This document shows, one piece after another, positions 13,965 through 15,199 of a stretch of DNA of 15,199 bases. The notes beneath the pieces were generated by a model. The model worked only from the letters and a program-made list of their open reading frames with translations. It was not told the origin of the DNA and did not search any database. Where the stretch lies: NCBI GenBank assembly GCA_030613125.1, contig JAUWMO010000045.1, forward strand, positions 1 through 15,199. Direction: 5' to 3'. The stretch comes from Bacteroidota bacterium. GTDB taxonomy: Bacteria > Bacteroidota > Bacteroidia > Bacteroidales > VadinHA17. Position numbers and translations under genes: made by a program. The stretch's first letter is position 1, and each line of letters opens with the position of its first letter.

Positions 13965-15134
13965 ATGATTACCAATAAGAGATTTTATTTACACCTGCTA
14001 ATTACTATTACTCTGTTATCAGTAAGCATTCTTAGTGGTTGTAAAGGCATGAAAGGAGATTATTCAAAGGGAAAAAGTAAGGATATAAGTACCGTTTCAG
14101 GTGATTCAGCTTTTAACACTAAGGAATACCTTGGGAAGTTGCTTTTTTTCGAGGAGAGCCTCTCAACACCACCAGGCCAGGCCTGCTCAGCCTGCCATGC
14201 ACCAGAATTCGCCTTTGCTGATCCGGAATTTGATTTACCTGTTTCCAGAGGAGCACGCCCCGGACTTTATGGCAATCGAAATGATATGACAATTGCTTAT
14301 GCTGCTTTTATACCGCCTTTGGATTACAACAAAGAGGAGGGTATTTGGGTTGGTGGGCTATTCTGGGATGGCCGGGCTAACTCATTAGCTGAGCAAGCCC
14401 AGGGTCCACCGTTAAATCCCCTGGAAATGGCCAATCCGGATACTCTTACAATTGCTGAGAAACTACGAGCCCTTAATTATTCCGGTCTTTTCACTAAAGC
14501 CTATGGCCCCGATGCCCTGAGCAATCCTGGTACGGCCTTCAATAATATGGCAGATGCCATTGAGGCCTATGAGAAGACTTCCGAGGTGAGTCCATTCAGC
14601 TCGAGGTACGATCACTGGCTACGTGGTGAAGCTGAACTAAGTAAACAGGAATTACGTGGTCTGAAGCTTTTCGAGGCTGAAGATAAGGGTAATTGTGCGG
14701 CTTGTCACCCAAGCAGACCTGCAGAGGACGGTTCACCACCACTTTTCACAGATTTCACATATGATAATCTGGGTACACCCCGAAATCCGGAAAATCCCTT
14801 TTACTTATTAGGACCGGAGTTAAATCCTGACGGATTTGCATTTGTTGACCTTGGTTTAGGTAATATTGTTAATGATCCGGCGCAGAATGGCAAATTCCGG
14901 GTACCCACTCTTCGCAATGTGGCAGTTACTCCTCCCTACATGCACAATGGTGTTTTTAAGACGCTATTCACGGTGCTGGCATTCTACAACACCAGGGATA
15001 TGGCCGGGTGGCCATCACCTGAAGTTTCAGAGAACGTGAATATGGAGGAACTTGGGGACCTGGAACTGACCAACCAGGAAATTGAAGATATAGTTGCTTT
15101 TCTGAAAACCCTAACCGACAAAAAAGATTTGTAA
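13965..15134 (+). CDS. Di-heme cytochrome c peroxidase (CcpA/MauG family) lipoprotein
   Basis: This 389-residue protein is a bacterial di-heme peroxidase, which reduces hydrogen peroxide to water with electrons from small cytochromes or quinol-linked carriers. Both heme attachment motifs are present: CSACH at 74-78 and CAACH at 244-248. FWDGRAN (133-139) and PYMHNGVF (324-331) are family landmarks. M326 is the likely distal ligand of the high-potential heme, which favours a peroxidase over a MauG-type enzyme, where a tyrosine is used. The N-terminus is a lipoprotein signal with lipobox LSGC (C26), so the protein should be lipid-anchored in the envelope. It appears to be a single-gene unit, 164 bases after the racemase. 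The 65 bases downstream to the window end hold a GAAGCTTC palindrome and no clear terminator. Confidence 0.94.
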   Translation: MITNKRFYLHLLITITLLSVSILSGCKGMKGDYSKGKSKDISTVSGDSAFNTKEYLGKLLFFEESLSTPPGQACSACHAPEFAFADPEFDLPVSRGARPGLYGNRNDMTIAYAAFIPPLDYNKEEGIWVGGLFWDGRANSLAEQAQGPPLNPLEMANPDTLTIAEKLRALNYSGLFTKAYGPDALSNPGTAFNNMADAIEAYEKTSEVSPFSSRYDHWLRGEAELSKQELRGLKLFEAEDKGNCAACHPSRPAEDGSPPLFTDFTYDNLGTPRNPENPFYLLGPELNPDGFAFVDLGLGNIVNDPAQNGKFRVPTLRNVAVTPPYMHNGVFKTLFTVLAFYNTRDMAGWPSPEVSENVNMEELGDLELTNQEIEDIVAFLKTLTDKKDL

Positions 15135-15199
15135 TGTAATAGAAATCAATGCTAATCTTATTATCAGGAAGCTTCTTTGTATTAAAAAAGCCTTAAAAT

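Noticed and set aside
15168..15175. Terminator after the peroxidase gene
   Set aside because: GAAGCTTC is a short palindrome without a proper loop or following T-run; the real terminator may lie outside the window.

Overview
The window is AT-rich bacterial chromosome, most likely from a member of the Bacteroidota. Three things point there: a HU-CCDC81/SPOR membrane protein of a type known mainly from that phylum, a TonB-dependent receptor with a Bacteroidota-style plug, and several upstream sites resembling the Bacteroidota promoter (-33 TTTG, -7 TAnnTTTG) in place of strong Shine-Dalgarno sequences. There are ten confident protein genes and one doubtful partial one. I see no tRNA, rRNA, CRISPR array, integrase or transposase.

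Left part, minus strand (about 5.4 kb down to 153): a compact three-gene operon. In transcription order it holds a Memo-AMMECR1 fusion with a lipoprotein signal (5415-3874), a large multispanning membrane protein with a spermidine-synthase-like SAM-binding domain (3840-1306), and the AmmeMemoRadiSam radical SAM enzyme with a Tat-like N-terminus (1295-153). Gaps are 33 and 10 bases. AmmeMemoRadiSam is a conserved three-part module whose chemistry is unsolved as far as I know. What stands out is that all three products carry export or membrane signals, so this version appears to act at the envelope. This is the best candidate for an undescribed system in the window. Upstream on the same strand, with its own 174-base gap, is a phosphofructokinase (6711-5590) with unusual active-site residues.

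Middle, plus strand: a SLC13/DASS anion symporter (6920-8434), then an HU-CCDC81/SPOR protein linking a cytoplasmic HU-like module to a periplasmic peptidoglycan-binding domain (8623-9726). Immediately after that gene's stop codon is a 68-base near-copy (64/68) of an internal piece of the symporter gene. It is in frame with both the symporter and the SPOR gene and is closed by its own stop.

Right part, plus strand: a TonB-dependent outer-membrane receptor (9909-11849), an exported S58 (DmpA-type) aminopeptidase overlapping by 11 bases with an Asp/Glu racemase-family gene (11946-13097 and 13087-13800), and a di-heme cytochrome c peroxidase lipoprotein (13965-15134). The peptidase-racemase pair suggests turnover of peptides or amino acids with attention to stereochemistry. 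The other genes look like independent housekeeping or transport units.

Gene-free stretches are all under 300 bases. They hold a few palindromes, stem-loops and promoter-like motifs, all listed with modest confidence.
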